DNA of 64,000 bases, from the NCBI GenBank assembly GCA_036785705.1, contig JAWUZG010000959.1, positions 1 to 64,000 of the forward strand. Reading direction: 5' to 3'. The translations under genes were made by a program, and so were the position numbers. This document shows positions 34,458 through 47,539 of this stretch, one piece after another. This DNA is from Acanthornis magna. Its lineage: Eukaryota; Chordata; Aves; Passeriformes; Acanthizidae. The notes below the pieces were generated by a model. That model made no database searches, was not told the DNA's origin, and saw nothing but the letters and a program-made list of their open reading frames with translations. Every line of letters starts with the position of its first letter. Positions within the stretch are counted from its first letter, which is position 1.

Positions 34458-35700
34458 TTACCGGTGCCTCCGCTGGTGTTGGGTCAAGTGAGAGCTACTG
34501 GAGAAGCTCTTCCCACACTTGGGACACTCATAGGGCCTCTCCCTGCTGTGGATGCGCCGGTGCCTGATGAGGGTGGAGGTGTGCTTGAAGCCCTTCCTGC
34601 AGTCAGGGCAGCGGAAGGGCCTCTCCTCAGTGTGAATCCGCTGATGCACAAGGAGATCTGAGCTGGTCTGAAACCTCTTCCCACATTCGAGACACTTGTA
34701 GGGCCTTTCCCCAGTGTGGATGCTCTGGTGGTGGATCAGGCTGGAGCTGTTGCTGAAGCTCTTCCCACATGCCCCACAGTCATAGGGCTGTTCCCCTGTG
34801 TGGATCCTCTGGTGGCGAATCAGGCTGGAGCGGCAGCTGAAGCTTTTCCCACATTCCCCACACTCATAGGGCTGTTCTCCAGTGTGGATCCTCTGGTGGC
34901 ACATCAGGCTGGAGCTCTCGCTGAAGCTCATCCCACATTGCCCACACTCGTAGGGCCTCTCCCCTGTATGGATGCGCTGGTGGGTGATGAGATGGGAGTT
35001 TTGCTTGAAGCCCTTCCTGCAGTCAGGGCAGCGGAAGGGCCTCTCCTCTGTGTGAATCTGCTGATGCCTGAGGCGATGCGAGCTGGTCTGAAACCTCTTC
35101 CCACATTCCCCACACTCATAGGGCCTCTCCCCTGTGTGGATCCGGCGATGGACCATCAGGTCAGAGCTCTTGCTGAAGCCCTTCCCACATTCCCCACACT
35201 TGTAGGGCTTCTCCCCATCATGGAGCTGCTCATGGACCACCAGGGTCGAGCTCTGCCTGAAGCTCCGGATGCCTTCCCGGCACAGGGTGGGTCTTTCCTC
35301 CTCAGAGCACCCTGGGCTGGGTTTGCAGCCCCTCCTTGTGTGGCATCTCTGCGGCTTTTCCTCCCTCTTGAACTCCTGTGTCATGGAGTCGCTCAAAACA
35401 GCCTCTTCCACCAGGTTCTGCCCCAAGGCTTTGCCCTCCCTGGTCTCCGTCTGCAGCTCATTGCCTGGGGAGGAAGGACAAGGAGAGGATGGGATTTGCC
35501 TCTGTGCCACAGGGAAGGGGAAGGACATCCCCCCAATCTGTCCCTGCAGGACAGCGTCGGCAGCGGGGTTGTCCTGCAGCCGGGGGCGATGCTCAGCTGG
35601 GACATGGAGCAGAAGAGAGGGGGAGAGGAGCACTGACTTCTTCCTCACCTGCCTGCAGGTCCTCGGGAATCTTCCTCTTCCTCACAGCCTCCTTCTCCAT
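34458..35700 (-). CDS. C2H2 zinc-finger protein (ZNF-3), 9 fingers
   Basis: Two exons (35700-35649 from the conserved ATG, and 35464-34458), spliced in phase 1, 352 aa. The N-terminus starts [18 protein letters not shown], followed by a KRAB-less leader and a decayed first finger ([10 protein letters not shown]...HEQLH). Nine intact C2H2 fingers with TGE-P/TEERP linkers and a stop after HQRRHR complete it. The exon probably begins at 35727 (acceptor CCAG before GATTTCC), so the protein may extend upstream. Probably a nuclear DNA-binding regulator with unknown targets. It lies in D3 between an MHC class II beta exon 1 (upstream, same strand) and an exon 2 relic (downstream, opposite strand). 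Confidence 0.85.
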
Positions 35701-35727
35701 CTGGCTAAGGTTTGGGAAATGGAAATC

Positions 35728-37184
35728 CTGGTCTGGGTAAAAAAAAGGTGTGAGTGCCTTGGCTTGGGGGTTCCTCCTGCCCAACTCTATCTCTAGAAGT
35801 CTCCGAGTCTTTCGTGTCTATAAAATCCTCCAAAAATCAAGAGTGACTCCAGAAAAATCTTCCAGGAGATCCCCCTTTCCAGTCTCCTGGCTTTGGGGTG
35901 CTGGGGTTCCCCCTTCTCAAAGCTGATGGGGCTCCCGTGGATCCCCCTTCTCCGGGCTCCTGCTTAAGGATGCCGTGGGGTTTCGCTGGTCCCAGGGGTC
36001 CCTTCTTCCCTGATGCTGCTTTGGCTCCCAGGGTTCCCATGGTCCCCCTCCTCAGGCTCCCCCCACTCCAGGCACTCGGGGCTTCCCCTCTCTCCGCTGC
36101 CCCTTTCAGTGTCACAGTGTCCCAGCCCTGCCTCATCTCCAGGCTCCCCCACCCCTCCAGGCTGCCGGGGGTCCCCCAGCTCTGCTATCGCCCCTCTCTG
36201 CTCTCTCCACTCTGGGAGTCCTGCGTTCTACACCCCAGCTCTCCTGGGGATCCCCAAAACCGATGTCCTTTTCCGCCAATACTGGGCAATTCCCACATAG
36301 ATACCCTTGCATATTCCCCCAAGGTGTATATATGGCACAGCTTTGGAGTTCTGCAAGATCCAAACATCCCCTCCGGCACAAAAAATCCCCACCAGAGGCA
36401 TGCAATGATATCTGGGGCTCAATTGCAGAATCCATGAGTTCCAAACACTCGTCCAGGCAAAAACCCCTCCTGGAGACCCCCCGACAGATTTAGGTCAAGC
36501 TCCACCTCCGCGGCCACCCATGGAATGTGCGGGGAGGGGGGCAATGATCCCGGAGCCAGGTATGCTGTGGACACAGTGGGTGGTGAAACCTCATGGTTCT
36601 CCTGCTCCTCCTTTTCCTCCTCCTCCTCCTCTCCCCCCCACCTTCCTCCCGCTCCACCTCTGCTCTTCCCTCAGACACCCCTTTCCCCACCTTCCTCTGC
36701 CCCACGGCTGCCACAGCACAGGCTGATTGGATGGGGGAAGCTCTGATCAGCCCCAGGGACAGACAGGGGGCTTGGGGACCCCCCCAGTGCAGATCCACCT
36801 CCCCCAGAGCCTCAGGGAATTGCTCTGGGGATTGAGTGCTGGAGGACAAGGCAGGACCCCCATGGAACCGCCCTTCTTCCCTCCCAACCCCACCTTTCCC
36901 TCCCCTCTCCTCCCCTTGCCCATCCTTCTCCCATTCCACAGACCCCTCCCAACTCAATTTCCGTGTCCCATCCCCCTCCCGCTCTCTTTGGGGGTCCCAG
37001 ACCCCTCCTTTCCCCTGCTCTTCTGTCCCTTTCACCATCCTCCTCTCAATCCCCATCCCCCCTCTCCCATGATTGGTTTTGGAGCTTCCAGGCCCCTCCT
37101 GTCCACTTTGGGGGTCCCAATCCCCATTTCGCTCACTTTGAGGTCCCAGCCCCCGCCCCCCTTCTCACCGCGCCCCCCGCTCAC
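35728..37184. other. ZNF-3 upstream region and MHC IIB intron-1-like sequence (D3)
   Basis: The least disturbed version of the region linking the finger gene to the MHC leader exon. It retains the segment deleted in D1 and lacks the family B LTR; the empty site is near 36835-36850 (GAGTGCTGGAGGACAAGGC). Long open frames are due to C-rich composition. Confidence 0.5.
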
Positions 37185-37255
37185 CCCGCGGCCGGGGGCA
37201 CTCCCAGCACCACCAGTGCCACCAGGACGGCCCCAGCTGCCCCCACACGGCCCAT
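37185..37255 (-). pseudogene. MHC class II beta exon 1 (signal peptide), copy D3
   Basis: A 71-nt leader exon (MGRVGAAGAVLVALVVLG, then VPPAA) with a GTGAGC donor and a two-base overhang, the cleanest of the four copies. The next gene on this strand is ZNF-3. No MHC exon 2 follows in this orientation, so the exon is orphaned although its frame is open. Confidence 0.72.
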
Positions 37256-38340
37256 GCCCAGCGCCGGGCAGGTGCCCACAGCCCCAAAGCAGCCGCGCTC
37301 TGCCCTGGGGGGTCCCCAAAGCGGCCCCGCCCCGCGCGGCACTGCGAGCACCAGGCTGGAGCAGTGCGGAGCGCGGGCGGGCGGCATCAGCCGTGCCCGG
37401 GCAGGGCCGGGCCCCGCGGGACAGCTCCCCCCGCACTCGGCCCCAACGGGACAGCGCCCAGCGGGGGGGCCCGGCCTGCCCGCCCCACACCTCCCCCTCC
37501 CCACATTCCGCTCCCGGGGGCGCTGGGGGCGAGGGGGGCGCAGGTGTGGCCCAGAGGTGCCGGAGCCACCTGTCCCCCACTGCCAGTGCCACCCCCCGCA
37601 GGATTAGGGCTACCCCAAAACTCCCTCACAGGTGGCCGATACCCCGCAAGCCCCGAAGGAGTGGGGTCCCCCCGCCTTCATCACCCCCAACCTTCGGCTG
37701 CCTCATCCCAGGCCCCATCCCACCCATCCCCCTCCCCCACACTTCATCCCACACCCCAATCCACATCCCACCCTGCCCGGGCCCCATCCCACCCCATCCC
37801 ACTTCTCCCGCCAGCCGCAACCGAGACCCCCAAAAACCCGCGTGCCGGGGACTCCCCAATATCCCCCCAGGGCCATTTGCCACTCACATTTGGAATCCTG
37901 CAACATCCAAACATCCGCCCCCTCCCTCCCTGCAAAAAAACCAAAGAAAGCCTCCCAGGATCAACCAAAGATATTTGGGGCTCCGTTCTGGAGTCCGACA
38001 AGGTCCAAAAATCCCCCCCCTCCCAAAAAGAACCCCACGCACCGCACAAGATCTCTGGGGCGAGCTCCCCCTGCCCGGTCACCTGCGGGATGCGGGGGGC
38101 GATGCTCCCGGGGCCGAGGGTTGCGGACACAGACAGCGATGGACACACGTGGCAGCTTATTTTCCTGCTTCTCTTTCTGCTCCACCCCCTTGATCCCTCC
38201 TCTTCCTCCCGCTTCCCCTCCTCCATCTCTCCTCCCCACCTGAGCTTCCTCTTCCTCTGTTCTTTCTCCTTTCCTGCTCCTCCTGCTCCTTTTCTTTGGC
38301 ATTCCCATCCCGGCTGTGTCTGACATCACCCCTGGGGCCA
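37256..38340. other. C-rich flank upstream of MHC IIB exon 1 (D3)
   Basis: Paralog of 1100-2150. It is joined at about 38345 directly to sequence equivalent to D1 position 3405, so the unidentified terminal exon is deleted in this copy. Confidence 0.5.
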
Positions 38341-39430
<1,090 letters not shown>

Positions 39431-39819
39431 GCATGAATTTTCTTTTGATTCATCTTCATGCCTTCAAAACACACAAACCTGGGATAAAAATTAACAAATT
39501 GATCAAAGACATCTAAAGCCTCTCTCTTTAGTAGTGTTTGGGGAGAATCTGGGATTCGGAGAAATATTTGGGAGTATTTGGGAGTTTTGGGGGTATTTGG
39601 TGTAGTTTTCTCCATTACTTTGCACACCAAAAGACGAGAGGGATCTATCAGTCACCTCAAAACCACTCATTGCCACTGAAACCTACTCAATGCCAGCCCA
39701 AAATTCCTGGATTCCATAGCCCCTGAGGGTGGAATGGGGTTGGAAGGGGGTGTGGTGAAGTGGGATGCAGATCAGGAGGGGTGAGATGGGCATGGGGTGG
39801 GGCAGGATGGTTGGGATGG
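39431..39819. repeat. Inverted duplicate, part 1 (counterpart 60010-60420)
   Basis: Matches the inverted sequence downstream of ZNF-6 (GCATGAATTTTCTTTTGATTC, CACTCATTGCCACTGAAACC, GGTGGAATGG-GTTGGAAGGGG). No gene is seen. Confidence 0.6.
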
Positions 39820-40461
39820 TACTATGAATGAATTCACAAGCTGAAATTTTAGCAACATCATATTGAACATTTATTTATAGAGCAAAGGCAAAAACAGCTG
39901 GACACTTAACAATTTTGCCAGAGGCGCAATCCATTCATTTTACTGTGAACTTAAGTAGTTTCTTTAGTTGTAACATATTCATTAAGCCTAGAAGGAAATT
40001 TACACTTCACCCAACTCCCCCCCTCCGATCCTTGCCCCCTTCTGCTAGCACAGCACCTGTATGGGAGTCTCGGACTCTCTGGATTGCCTCAGAACTGAAG
40101 GCAGAAATCTTCCCATTTATGTTTCCTCAGTTCCAACTTAGTTTGTAGGTGACAGTTCCTTTGGGAGGTGTGAGTCAAGATAAGAGTTCCTGGGATGCCT
40201 GTAGTTATCTTCTTTGTTTCTTTAACATGTCTTGATCCCTGGCTCTGTTTTTTATCAACTTATTTATCAATTTATTACCATGTATTTATTACTACATTTT
40301 CTAACATATTACAACTATTTCAAAGTTACAATTCACCCTAATCTTGTTTCTATTTAATTATATTTTATCTTAACACTGTTTTTTACACAGTACATTATCA
40401 CTTGCAAATGTTAAATTCATATATGTGAAAGCCAGCATTTATCATTCACTCATTTCTCACA
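39820..40461 (-). mobile_element. Solo LTR, family A, copy 3
   Basis: A 642-bp copy more diverged at its ends (TACTATGAATGAA and TTTCTCACA) than copies 1 and 2. The inverted paralog around 60000 is continuous across this point (GGTGGGATGGGGTTTGAGAGGGG in the complement), so it shows the empty site. Confidence 0.75.
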
Positions 40462-41085
40462 AGGGGGTTTGGGAGGGGTGGAATGGGGGAAATAGGGTTT
40501 GGGAAGGGGTCCTTGAAGTCCAAGAGGGGTGGGATGGGTTGGGGTGTGGATTGGGAGAGTGGGGCAGGGTCTGGAATAAGACAGCCGAAGGCTGGCGATG
40601 ATGGAGGGAGGGGGAACTTGTTCCTGAGTGAGTTTTTGGGTATTCCACATTCCTGAAGGGGTTTTGGGGCAACCGACATTTTGGAGGTGGTTTTGGGGCA
40701 CTCCCCAGTTCCTGGGGGTTCATGAGAGCAGCTCCATGGAGCTCTGTTGCTGGGGTGGTTGCCCTGGGCACGAGCTCCGAGCTGTACCCAGAGTCTGTTG
40801 CCTCAGTGCTGGAGAGCAGAGAAATGATGGATGGCCCCAAACATCTGGAGTGTGTGTTTGGGGGGACAGGGCAAGTTCTGCGTAGGTGGGGCGGTCACTG
40901 CCCCACCCTCAGCCACTGCAGCCTCTGGTCCAGCCCCAAAGCGGATGCCAAGGCCCTGGCACCCCAAAAACCCCACCTGTGAGAGGGACCAGAGCAGGTA
41001 AAGGCTGTGACACAGGTGTGACACTGACACGTCCCACGGCCCTGGAGCTCACAGCAGCTGAGATGGTGCTGGATCCAAGGCTGGG
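40462..41085. repeat. Inverted duplicate, part 2 (counterpart 59380-60005)
   Basis: Shares GATGGATGGCCCCAAACATC, GGTGGGG(C/T)GGTCACTGCCCCAC and CAGCTGAGATGGTGCTGGATCC with 59380-59780 in inverse orientation. Short open frames exist on both strands but none is clearly conserved. Confidence 0.7.
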
Positions 41086-41159
41086 ACTGTGGATCCTTCC
41101 ATGTTGCTTTAAATTTTGCCAAGTACCTCATCCTCTAATTTCAAATCTAAAGTTTTGAA

Positions 41160-41745
41160 AGGAGCTATACAAAGAATTTGGTATTTTGCTTAATTTTATA
41201 GTTCTGTTTAAACTCTGTAACTTCATAGCTATAAGTTTAACTTTTTTGCTCAGTTGCTTACCTGTCAGTCTGTAACAGGAAACTGCTTGAGGGCAAAGAG
41301 AACCAGGGACTGGGAAGATCAGTGAAAACTGCACACCTGTGGTCCAGTTACAAGGACCTGCACTCCCCAGAACACTAAATGAAGGAAATAAGAGGAAGTT
41401 AGGGCAGTGCCTAACTAAAGAGGAATGCCAGGGCCTCACAGCAATAAGATAAGAGAGCCTTAAGTCAGCACGTGTGACCTGGGCACGCGTCAAGAGCCAC
41501 AACATGGAACTGACCCCCAAAAGGGGCTGTGGCTCTGGACAAGGGACAGTGCATGTGGATGAGGTACGGAGTGGGCAGGACTTTGGGGGGGAATTCAGGA
41601 AGTGTCGTAAAGGATCCAGAAACTCATGAGAAAACTGGCAAGGTGGTCGTGTGCAAGGCAGGTCCCCCTGGGATAAAGGAATGCTTTCTTAATAGTGTCA
41701 CACTGTTCAGTCGATCTCTGTGAATCAGAAGGATATTTTATAGAC
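41160..41745 (+). mobile_element. Possible LTR
   Basis: AT-rich start, then GATAAGAGAGCC and a GGGATAAAGGAATGC...TGTCACACTG tail, reminiscent of an LTR R-U5. Boundaries were not resolved and no second copy is in the window. Confidence 0.3.
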
Positions 41746-41747
41746 CA

Positions 41748-42830
41748 GCTGTGTTGGTTTTGCTTAGCCCAGTTTCACTAATGGGTGGCTGGATGGGCCC
41801 AAAGCCACAAAGATGGCTCCTGTGTGTTCTGTGTTAATATTCTGGAAGTTTTTACCATGTCCAGCTTAGCCAATCTCTGGTGGCTCTGAAGATGATGGAC
41901 ATGCTGCTGGCCAAGTCTGGGCCAATTAGAAATGTTAGTTATGCCTCTGTGAAAACATATTTAAGAAGAAATCAAAACAATGTGAGCAGGCACTTCTTTT
42001 CAGCCAGAGAAGGAGGAGGAGGTGAGAATATATGAGAGAAAACAACATGGAGACACCAAGGGCAGTGGAGAAGGTGGGGGAGGAGGTGCTCCTGGCGTTG
42101 GAGTTGAAAACCCTCTGCCAGCCATGGTGAAGACCATGGTGAAGCAGATTGTTGTCCCCCTGCAGCTCATAGAGTCCATGAGGGGTGTAGAGATCCACCC
42201 ACAGCCCGTGGGGAGTTGCCCAGGCCAGAGCAGGTGGATGCCTGGAGGAAACTGTGATCCAGTGGGAGTCCCAGAAGAAAGAAAGGCCTTTCTCCTGGGG
42301 TGGAACAGCCTGGCCTCAGAGGTCTGCAGCCCGTGGATGACGGACTCATGTTGCAGCAGATTCGGGCAGGCTGCTGCTCCTGAAATTTGGACCCACACCA
42401 AAGAAGTTCGCACAGGACTCTCTCCTGTGGAGGGACCCCATGGCAACATAGTCTCCTCTCCCTGAGCAGCCAAAGAAAACCTCTGTCATGGACTGACCAT
42501 ACCCCCATACCCTGTCCCCCTGTGCGGCTGGGGGGGAGGAGGGAAGGGAGTGAGTGGAAAATCAGTGTTTTAAGGAGTTATTTTTACTTCTCATTTGCCA
42601 CTTCTGACTCTGTTAAGTTAGCAGTAAATCACTTTGCAACTTTTAAGTCTAAACGTACTTTGCCCTCAGTACATCCTCCCCCAGTTCCTTATCTCAACTC
42701 ATGAGCCCTTTGTGTCTGTGTGTGTTAACTTTTTTTCTCTCTCCTCTGGACATCTATGGCGGGAGAGAGCGGTGAGCCTGTCACCTGGAGTGCCCTGCAC
42801 TGCTGCTCACCCCAACATGTGACTCCAACG
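41748..42830 (+). mobile_element. ERVL-type LTR-like element
   Basis: Starts TGTGTTGGTTTTGC, a common opening of avian ERVL LTRs, and continues through mixed sequence to about 42730-42830 (GTTAGCAGTAAATC...). It contains a 148-codon open frame (42022-42465) with no recognisable domain. The 3' boundary and orientation are inferred. Confidence 0.45.
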
Positions 42831-43390
42831 CCCTCCACGAGCTCTGCAGACGGTGCTGCTCGGGCAGGGAGGTGCTGCAGAGGGCCAGGTGGGCCTCGTG
42901 CCCTGCCCAGCAGACCCCTCACAGCCCACGGGTCCCGACCCCGCTGAGCTTTCGGGGCGTGTCAGCTGTCTCTGCCTTGCCACCCTGCAGCTGCCAGCAC
43001 ACAATGCTGGCCCCTGCACATCCCACTGCTCCTCCGGGACTCTGCCCCACATCCAGCCCTGCAGGATCTCCTCGTGCCCGTCGCATCAGCTCCTGCTGCC
43101 CACCAGCCACAGGGACATGGAGACGGCAGGGCCTGGGGACAGCAGAGATGTCAGCGACCCAGGGGGCACTGGGGATCCCCCGGCTGCTGCTGCTGCTGCT
43201 GGGGGCAGTTGGGCACCGCTGCGGCTGGGCTGGGGTTTGCCCAATACTCACCTGAGCAAAGGACAGCAGCAGCGTTCCCGTGGGAGCAGGGTGAGGCCCC
43301 CAGGGCAGTCACCAGCACTGCTCCGGGTGGGCTTCAGTCCCATCCCAGTGCCATGAGTCCCTCCAGATGAATCCCACCAAAGAGGACGAT
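42831..43390. other. No recognisable gene; includes (CTG)n
   Basis: GC-rich. A (CTG)6 microsatellite lies near 43185-43202. Plus-strand open frames (42853-43356) have no recognisable domain. Confidence 0.4.
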
Positions 43391-43394
43391 AATA

Positions 43395-43960
43395 AAACTC
43401 TATAGACAAAGGTCTCTAAAGCAGGTATTTGTTTGTTCAGCACTGGATCCACTGGGGATCTTTCCTCCAAACACGCACACCGAATGTTTCCTTGCTCAGC
43501 TTTTACTACACAAAGGTATACATATTCATTATAAGGTCATACATATGCAACATTAGGTGGAGTTACTCTGATTAGTTCCAAGAAATTATTTACATAAGTT
43601 CACTCCTACTTGCGCTTGTGCAGTGCCTTCTGGTGGTCCTGGGCAGGGGTCTTTGGGATGAAGGCCCGAAGTCTTCCTCGTTAGTGCACTTTTCACCTCT
43701 CTCTGCACTGTCGATGTGTGCTGGTTCAGCTCTTCTCGTGGTTAGTCTGTTAGCTACTTCCATTGTTAATATACCTTGTTTAAAAGCCTAATTATGAAAG
43801 GAATGAGAAGGAGATGTCTCTACAAACAAACTGTGGGGCCTGCTGGTAGATAAGGCCAGATACTGATAGGTGACAGAAGCAATGGGAGGAAGCATGAATT
43901 CCATAGGAATTCCATTAATTGACACAGGCTGTTACTCACCCAAGGCCGTGCTAAATCCCT
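43395..43960 (-). mobile_element. LTR related to family B
   Basis: Shares the layout of family B in the same order: CAGGTATTTGTTTGTTCAG, ...CTTTCCTCCAAACACGCACACC..., TTCTGGTGGTCCT-GG--GGTCTTT, GAAGTCTTC and GTGCACTTTTCACC. Substantially diverged, so a sister subfamily. It lies where the MHC exon 2 relic would be expected behind ZNF-4. Confidence 0.5.
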
Positions 43961-44211
43961 GGACTTAGAGAAAAAGAACAAAGAAAGAAAGAAAGAGGGG
44001 AGGAATGTACATTAGAAGGGGGCCTGTGTTCAGCCAGGCACCTACAGAGATCCAGAAGGACATGGAGACCACCTGCCAGGTGTCTTCCCAATGTGGGTCA
44101 CAGGGAATGTGGGTCACCAGGGCTCTTCCCAATGTGGCTCCTCTAATGGGGGATGAAGCTGGAGCAGTGCACAAAGCTCTTCCTGCACTCAGGGCACTCA
44201 CAGGGCTTCCC

Positions 44212-45471
44212 TTATCGGTGCCTCCGTTGGTGTTGGATCAAGTGAGAGCTCCTGGAGAAGCTCTTCCCACACTCAGGACACTCATAGGGCCTCTCCCCTG
44301 TGTGGATGTGCCAGTGCCTGATGAGGGTGGTCTTGTGCTTGAAGCCCTTCCCACAGCTGGGGCAGCGGAAGGGCCTCTCCTCTGTGTGAATCCGCTGGTG
44401 TGTGAGGAGATCGGAGCTGATCCGAAACCTCTTCCCACACTTGGAACATTCACAGGGCCTCTCCCCTGTGTGGATCTTCTGGTGGTAGGTCAGGTTGGAG
44501 CTCTGGCTGAAGCTCTTCCCACATTCCCCACACTCGTAGGGCCTCTCCCCAGTGTGGACCCTCTGGTGGCGGATCAGGCTGGAGCTGTCCCTGAAGCTTG
44601 TCCGACATTCCTCGCACTCATAGGGCCTCTCCCCGGTGTGGATGTGCCGGTGCCTGATGAGGTTGGAGCTGCGCTTGAAGCCCTTCCTGCAGTCAGGGCA
44701 GCGGAAGGGCCTCTCCTCTGTGTGAATGCGCTCATGGAGGAGGAGATCTGAGCTCATCCGAAACCTCTTCCCACACTCAAGACACTCGTAGGGCCTCTCC
44801 CCCGTGTGGCCCCTCTTGTGACGGATCAGACTGGAGCTCTGGCTGAAGCTCTTCCCACATTCCCCACACTCATAGGGCCGTTCCCCGGTGTGGATCCGCT
44901 GGTGGACCGTCAGCTGGCAGCTTTTTCTGAAGCTCTTCCCACATTGCCCACAATCATAGGGCTTCTTCCCATTGTGAAGCTGCTCATGGACCACCTGGTC
45001 TGACCTCTGTTTGAAGCTCCGGATGCCTTTCTGGCACAGGGGCAGTGTTTCTTCCTCAGGGCACCCTGGGCTGGGTTTGCAGCCCCTCCTTGTGCGGCAT
45101 CTCTGGGGCTTTTCCTCCCTGTTGAAGTCTTGTGTCATGGAGCTGCTCAAAACGGCCTCTTCCATGAGGTTCTGCTGCAAACATTTGTCCTCGATCTCTG
45201 TCCTCAGCTTATTTGCTGGGAGACGAAGGACAAGGAGAGGATTTGGGATTTTCCTCCGTGCCAGAGGGAAGGGGAAGAAGATCCCCCCAGTCTGTCCCTG
45301 GCAGGATGGTGTTGGCAGCGGGGTTGTCCTGCAGCCAGGGGCAATGCTGGGCTGGGAGATGGAGGAGAAGAGAGAGGAAAAGGGATGAGGAACCCCAAAA
45401 GGGTGTGGATCTTCCTCACCTGCCTGGGGGTCTCGGGGCATCTTCCTCTTCCTCACAGTCTCCGTCTCCAT
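44212..45471 (-). CDS. C2H2 zinc-finger protein (ZNF-4), 9 fingers
   Basis: Two exons (45471-45420 from the conserved ATG, and 45215-44212), phase 1, 351 aa. The leader starts [17 protein letters not shown], then [10 protein letters not shown], with no KRAB or SCAN. It includes a decayed finger (LCQKGIRSF...HEQLH) before nine C2H2 fingers ending HQRRHR and a stop. Finger 5 has an unusual CEECRTSF start but keeps both Cys and both His. After the stop a vestigial finger follows ([13 protein letters not shown]). Located in D4 with an MHC class II beta exon 1 upstream on the same strand. Probably a nuclear DNA-binding protein of unknown target. Confidence 0.85.
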   Translation of the reverse strand: METETVRKRKMPRDPQAGEEDPHPFGVPHPFSSLFSSISQPSIAPGCRTTPLPTPSCQGQTGGIFFPFPLARRKIPNPLLVLRLPANKLRTEIEDKCLQQNLMEEAVLSSSMTQDFNREEKPQRCRTRRGCKPSPGCPEEETLPLCQKGIRSFKQRSDQVVHEQLHNGKKPYDCGQCGKSFRKSCQLTVHQRIHTGERPYECGECGKSFSQSSSLIRHKRGHTGERPYECLECGKRFRMSSDLLLHERIHTEERPFRCPDCRKGFKRSSNLIRHRHIHTGERPYECEECRTSFRDSSSLIRHQRVHTGERPYECGECGKSFSQSSNLTYHQKIHTGERPCECSKCGKRFRISSDLLTHQRIHTEERPFRCPSCGKGFKHKTTLIRHWHIHTGERPYECPECGKSFSRSSHLIQHQRRHR

Positions 45472-45489
45472 CTGGCCAAGGTTTGGGAA

Positions 45490-46628
45490 TGGGAAATCCT
45501 GGCTTGGGGGAAAACAAGGTATGAGGGCCTTGGGTTGGGGGGTTCCTCCTGCCCAAGTCCAGCTCTAGAAGTCACCAGGTGTTTTGTGTTTATAAAATTC
45601 TCCAAAAGTCAAGAGTGACTCCAAAAAAAGCCTCCCAGGGTTTCCCCCTTTCCAGTCTCCTGGCTTTGGGCTGCTGGGGTTCCCCCTTCTCAAAGCTGCT
45701 GGGGCTCCCATGGGTCCTGGGATCCCCCTTCTCGGGGCTCCTGCTTAGGGATGTCGTGGGGTTTCGGTGGTCCCAGGGGTCCCTTCTTCCCTGATGGGGC
45801 TTTGGCTCCCAGACCTCCCAGGGTCTCCCTCTTCAGGCTCCCCCCACTCCAGGCACTCAGGCCTTCCCCCTCTCTGCACTGCCCCTTTCAGTGTTACAGT
45901 GTCCCGGCCCTACCTCACCTCCAGGCTCCCCCACCCCTCCAGGCTGCTGAGGGTCCCCCAGCTCTGCTATCTCTGCTCTCTCCACTACGGAGTCCTGCAT
46001 TCCACCCCCCCAGCTCTCCTGGGGATCCCCAAAACCAATGTCCTGACCTGCCAATACCAGGCAATTCCCACATGGATACCCCCCAATATTCTCCCAAGGT
46101 GCATTTATGGCTCACCTTTGGAGTTGTGCAAGATCCAAACATCCCCTCCTGCCCAGAAAATCCTCACCAGGGACGTGCAAAGATATCTGGGGCTCAATTC
46201 CAGAATCTGTGAGTTCCAAACACTCCTCCAGAAAAAAAGGCTCCTGGAGACCCCCGAGAGATTTGGGTCAAGCTCCCCCTCCCTGGTCACCTGTGGAATG
46301 TGGTGGGGGCCATGATCCCAGAGCCGGGGGTGCTGCAGACACAGTGGATGGTGAAACCTCATGGCTCTCCTGCTCCTCCTTTCCCTTCTGCTCCTTCTCC
46401 TGCTCCTTCTCCTCTCTCCCTTCTCTTCCTCTCACTCCTCCTCCGCTCTCACCCCAGACCCCCCTTCCCCACCCTCCTCTGCCCCACGGCTGCTGCAGCA
46501 CAGGCTGATGGGATAGGGGAACCCCCCGATCAGCCCCAGGGATGGACAGGGGGCTTTGGGACCCCCCCAGTGCGAATCCACCTCCCCCAGAGTCGCAGGG
46601 AATTGCTGCAGGGATCAAGTGCTGGGGG
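45490..46628. other. Upstream region of ZNF-4 (D4)
   Basis: Paralog of 14226-15377 (inverted) and 35728-36830, ending in GGGG at the LTR insertion point. No gene is seen apart from the presumed ZNF promoter/5' UTR. Confidence 0.4.
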
Positions 46629-47131
46629 TGAGAAACGGGTAGTCAATAGCTAACTCAAGTTAACTATTGAGAGACAGAATATGTAAATTTTTAAACCTAG
46701 AAAAACAGAATTTCCTTAATCATGTCAAGATAAGAGAGACAAGAATCTGTTTGAGGCCAGCACAGAAACCCTGAATCACCCACCAAGAACTGCACATGCT
46801 CCAGAGAGAAAGGTGAAAAGTGCACTGTGATGAAGACTACCAGGTCTTCATCACAGAAAGACCTCCAAAGACCACCAGAACACACAGCGCATGTGTGGCA
46901 CACATGATAATGACATTAATGATTTCCGAGAAATGATTTGTATAACCACTCCTATCCCAGGGAATGTAATGAATATTCATGAATGTTACCCATAATATTG
47001 TGTGTTGGAAGTGCCGGGTGTGTGTGTGTTGTGGAGGAACGATCCCCCACACCTGACACGCCGAATAAAGCAAATACCCACTTCTTTGACTTTGTCTCTG
47101 AAGTGTCTCTGGGCCTGCTTGGGGCGAATCA
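46629..47131 (+). mobile_element. Solo LTR, family B (D4), with target-site duplication
   Basis: A 503-bp element, TGAGAAACGGG...GGCGAATCA, containing AATAAAGCAAATACCC near its end (about 47063), flanked by GGGG (46625-46628 and 47132-47135). It occupies the same position in the duplicon as 13726-14225. Confidence 0.85.
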
Positions 47132-47469
47132 GGGGACAGGGCTGGACCCCCATGGAACTGACCCTCTTCTGTCCTAACCCCACCTTTCCCTCCCCTCTCC
47201 TCCCCTTGCCCATCCTTCTCCCATTCCACAGACCCCTCCCAACTCAATCTCGGTGTCCCATCCCCCTCCCGCTCTGTCTGGGGGTCCCAGCCCCCTCTTG
47301 TTCCCTGCTCTTCTGTCCCTTTGCCATCGTGGCCTCAATCCCCAACCCCCCTCCCCCGATTGGTTTTGGGGATCCAGGCCCCTCCTGCCCACTTTGGGGG
47401 TCCCAATCCCCATTTCGCTCAACTTGGGGTCCCACCCCCGCCCCCCTTCTCACCGCGCCCCCCGCTCAC
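47132..47469. other. MHC IIB intron-1-like sequence (D4)
   Basis: Matches the sequence after the leader exon in D1-D3, including CCCCGATTGGTTTTGGGGATCC. Confidence 0.5.
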
Positions 47470-47539
47470 CCCGCGGCCGGGGGGACCCCAGCACCACCAG
47501 TGCCACCAGTACGGCCCCAGCTGCCCCCACACGGCCCAT
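47470..47539 (-). pseudogene. MHC class II beta exon 1, copy D4, with 1-nt deletion
   Basis: Same leader exon (MGRVGAAGAVLVALVVLG) but 70 nt rather than 71: one base is missing in the GGGGACCCC run near 47485, so the end of the signal peptide and the phase into exon 2 are changed. No exon 2 follows. This is the only one of the four leader exons with a broken frame. Confidence 0.7.

Noticed and set aside
42022..42465. 148-codon open frame as a gene
   Set aside because: Lies within an LTR-like element and shows no recognisable domain.
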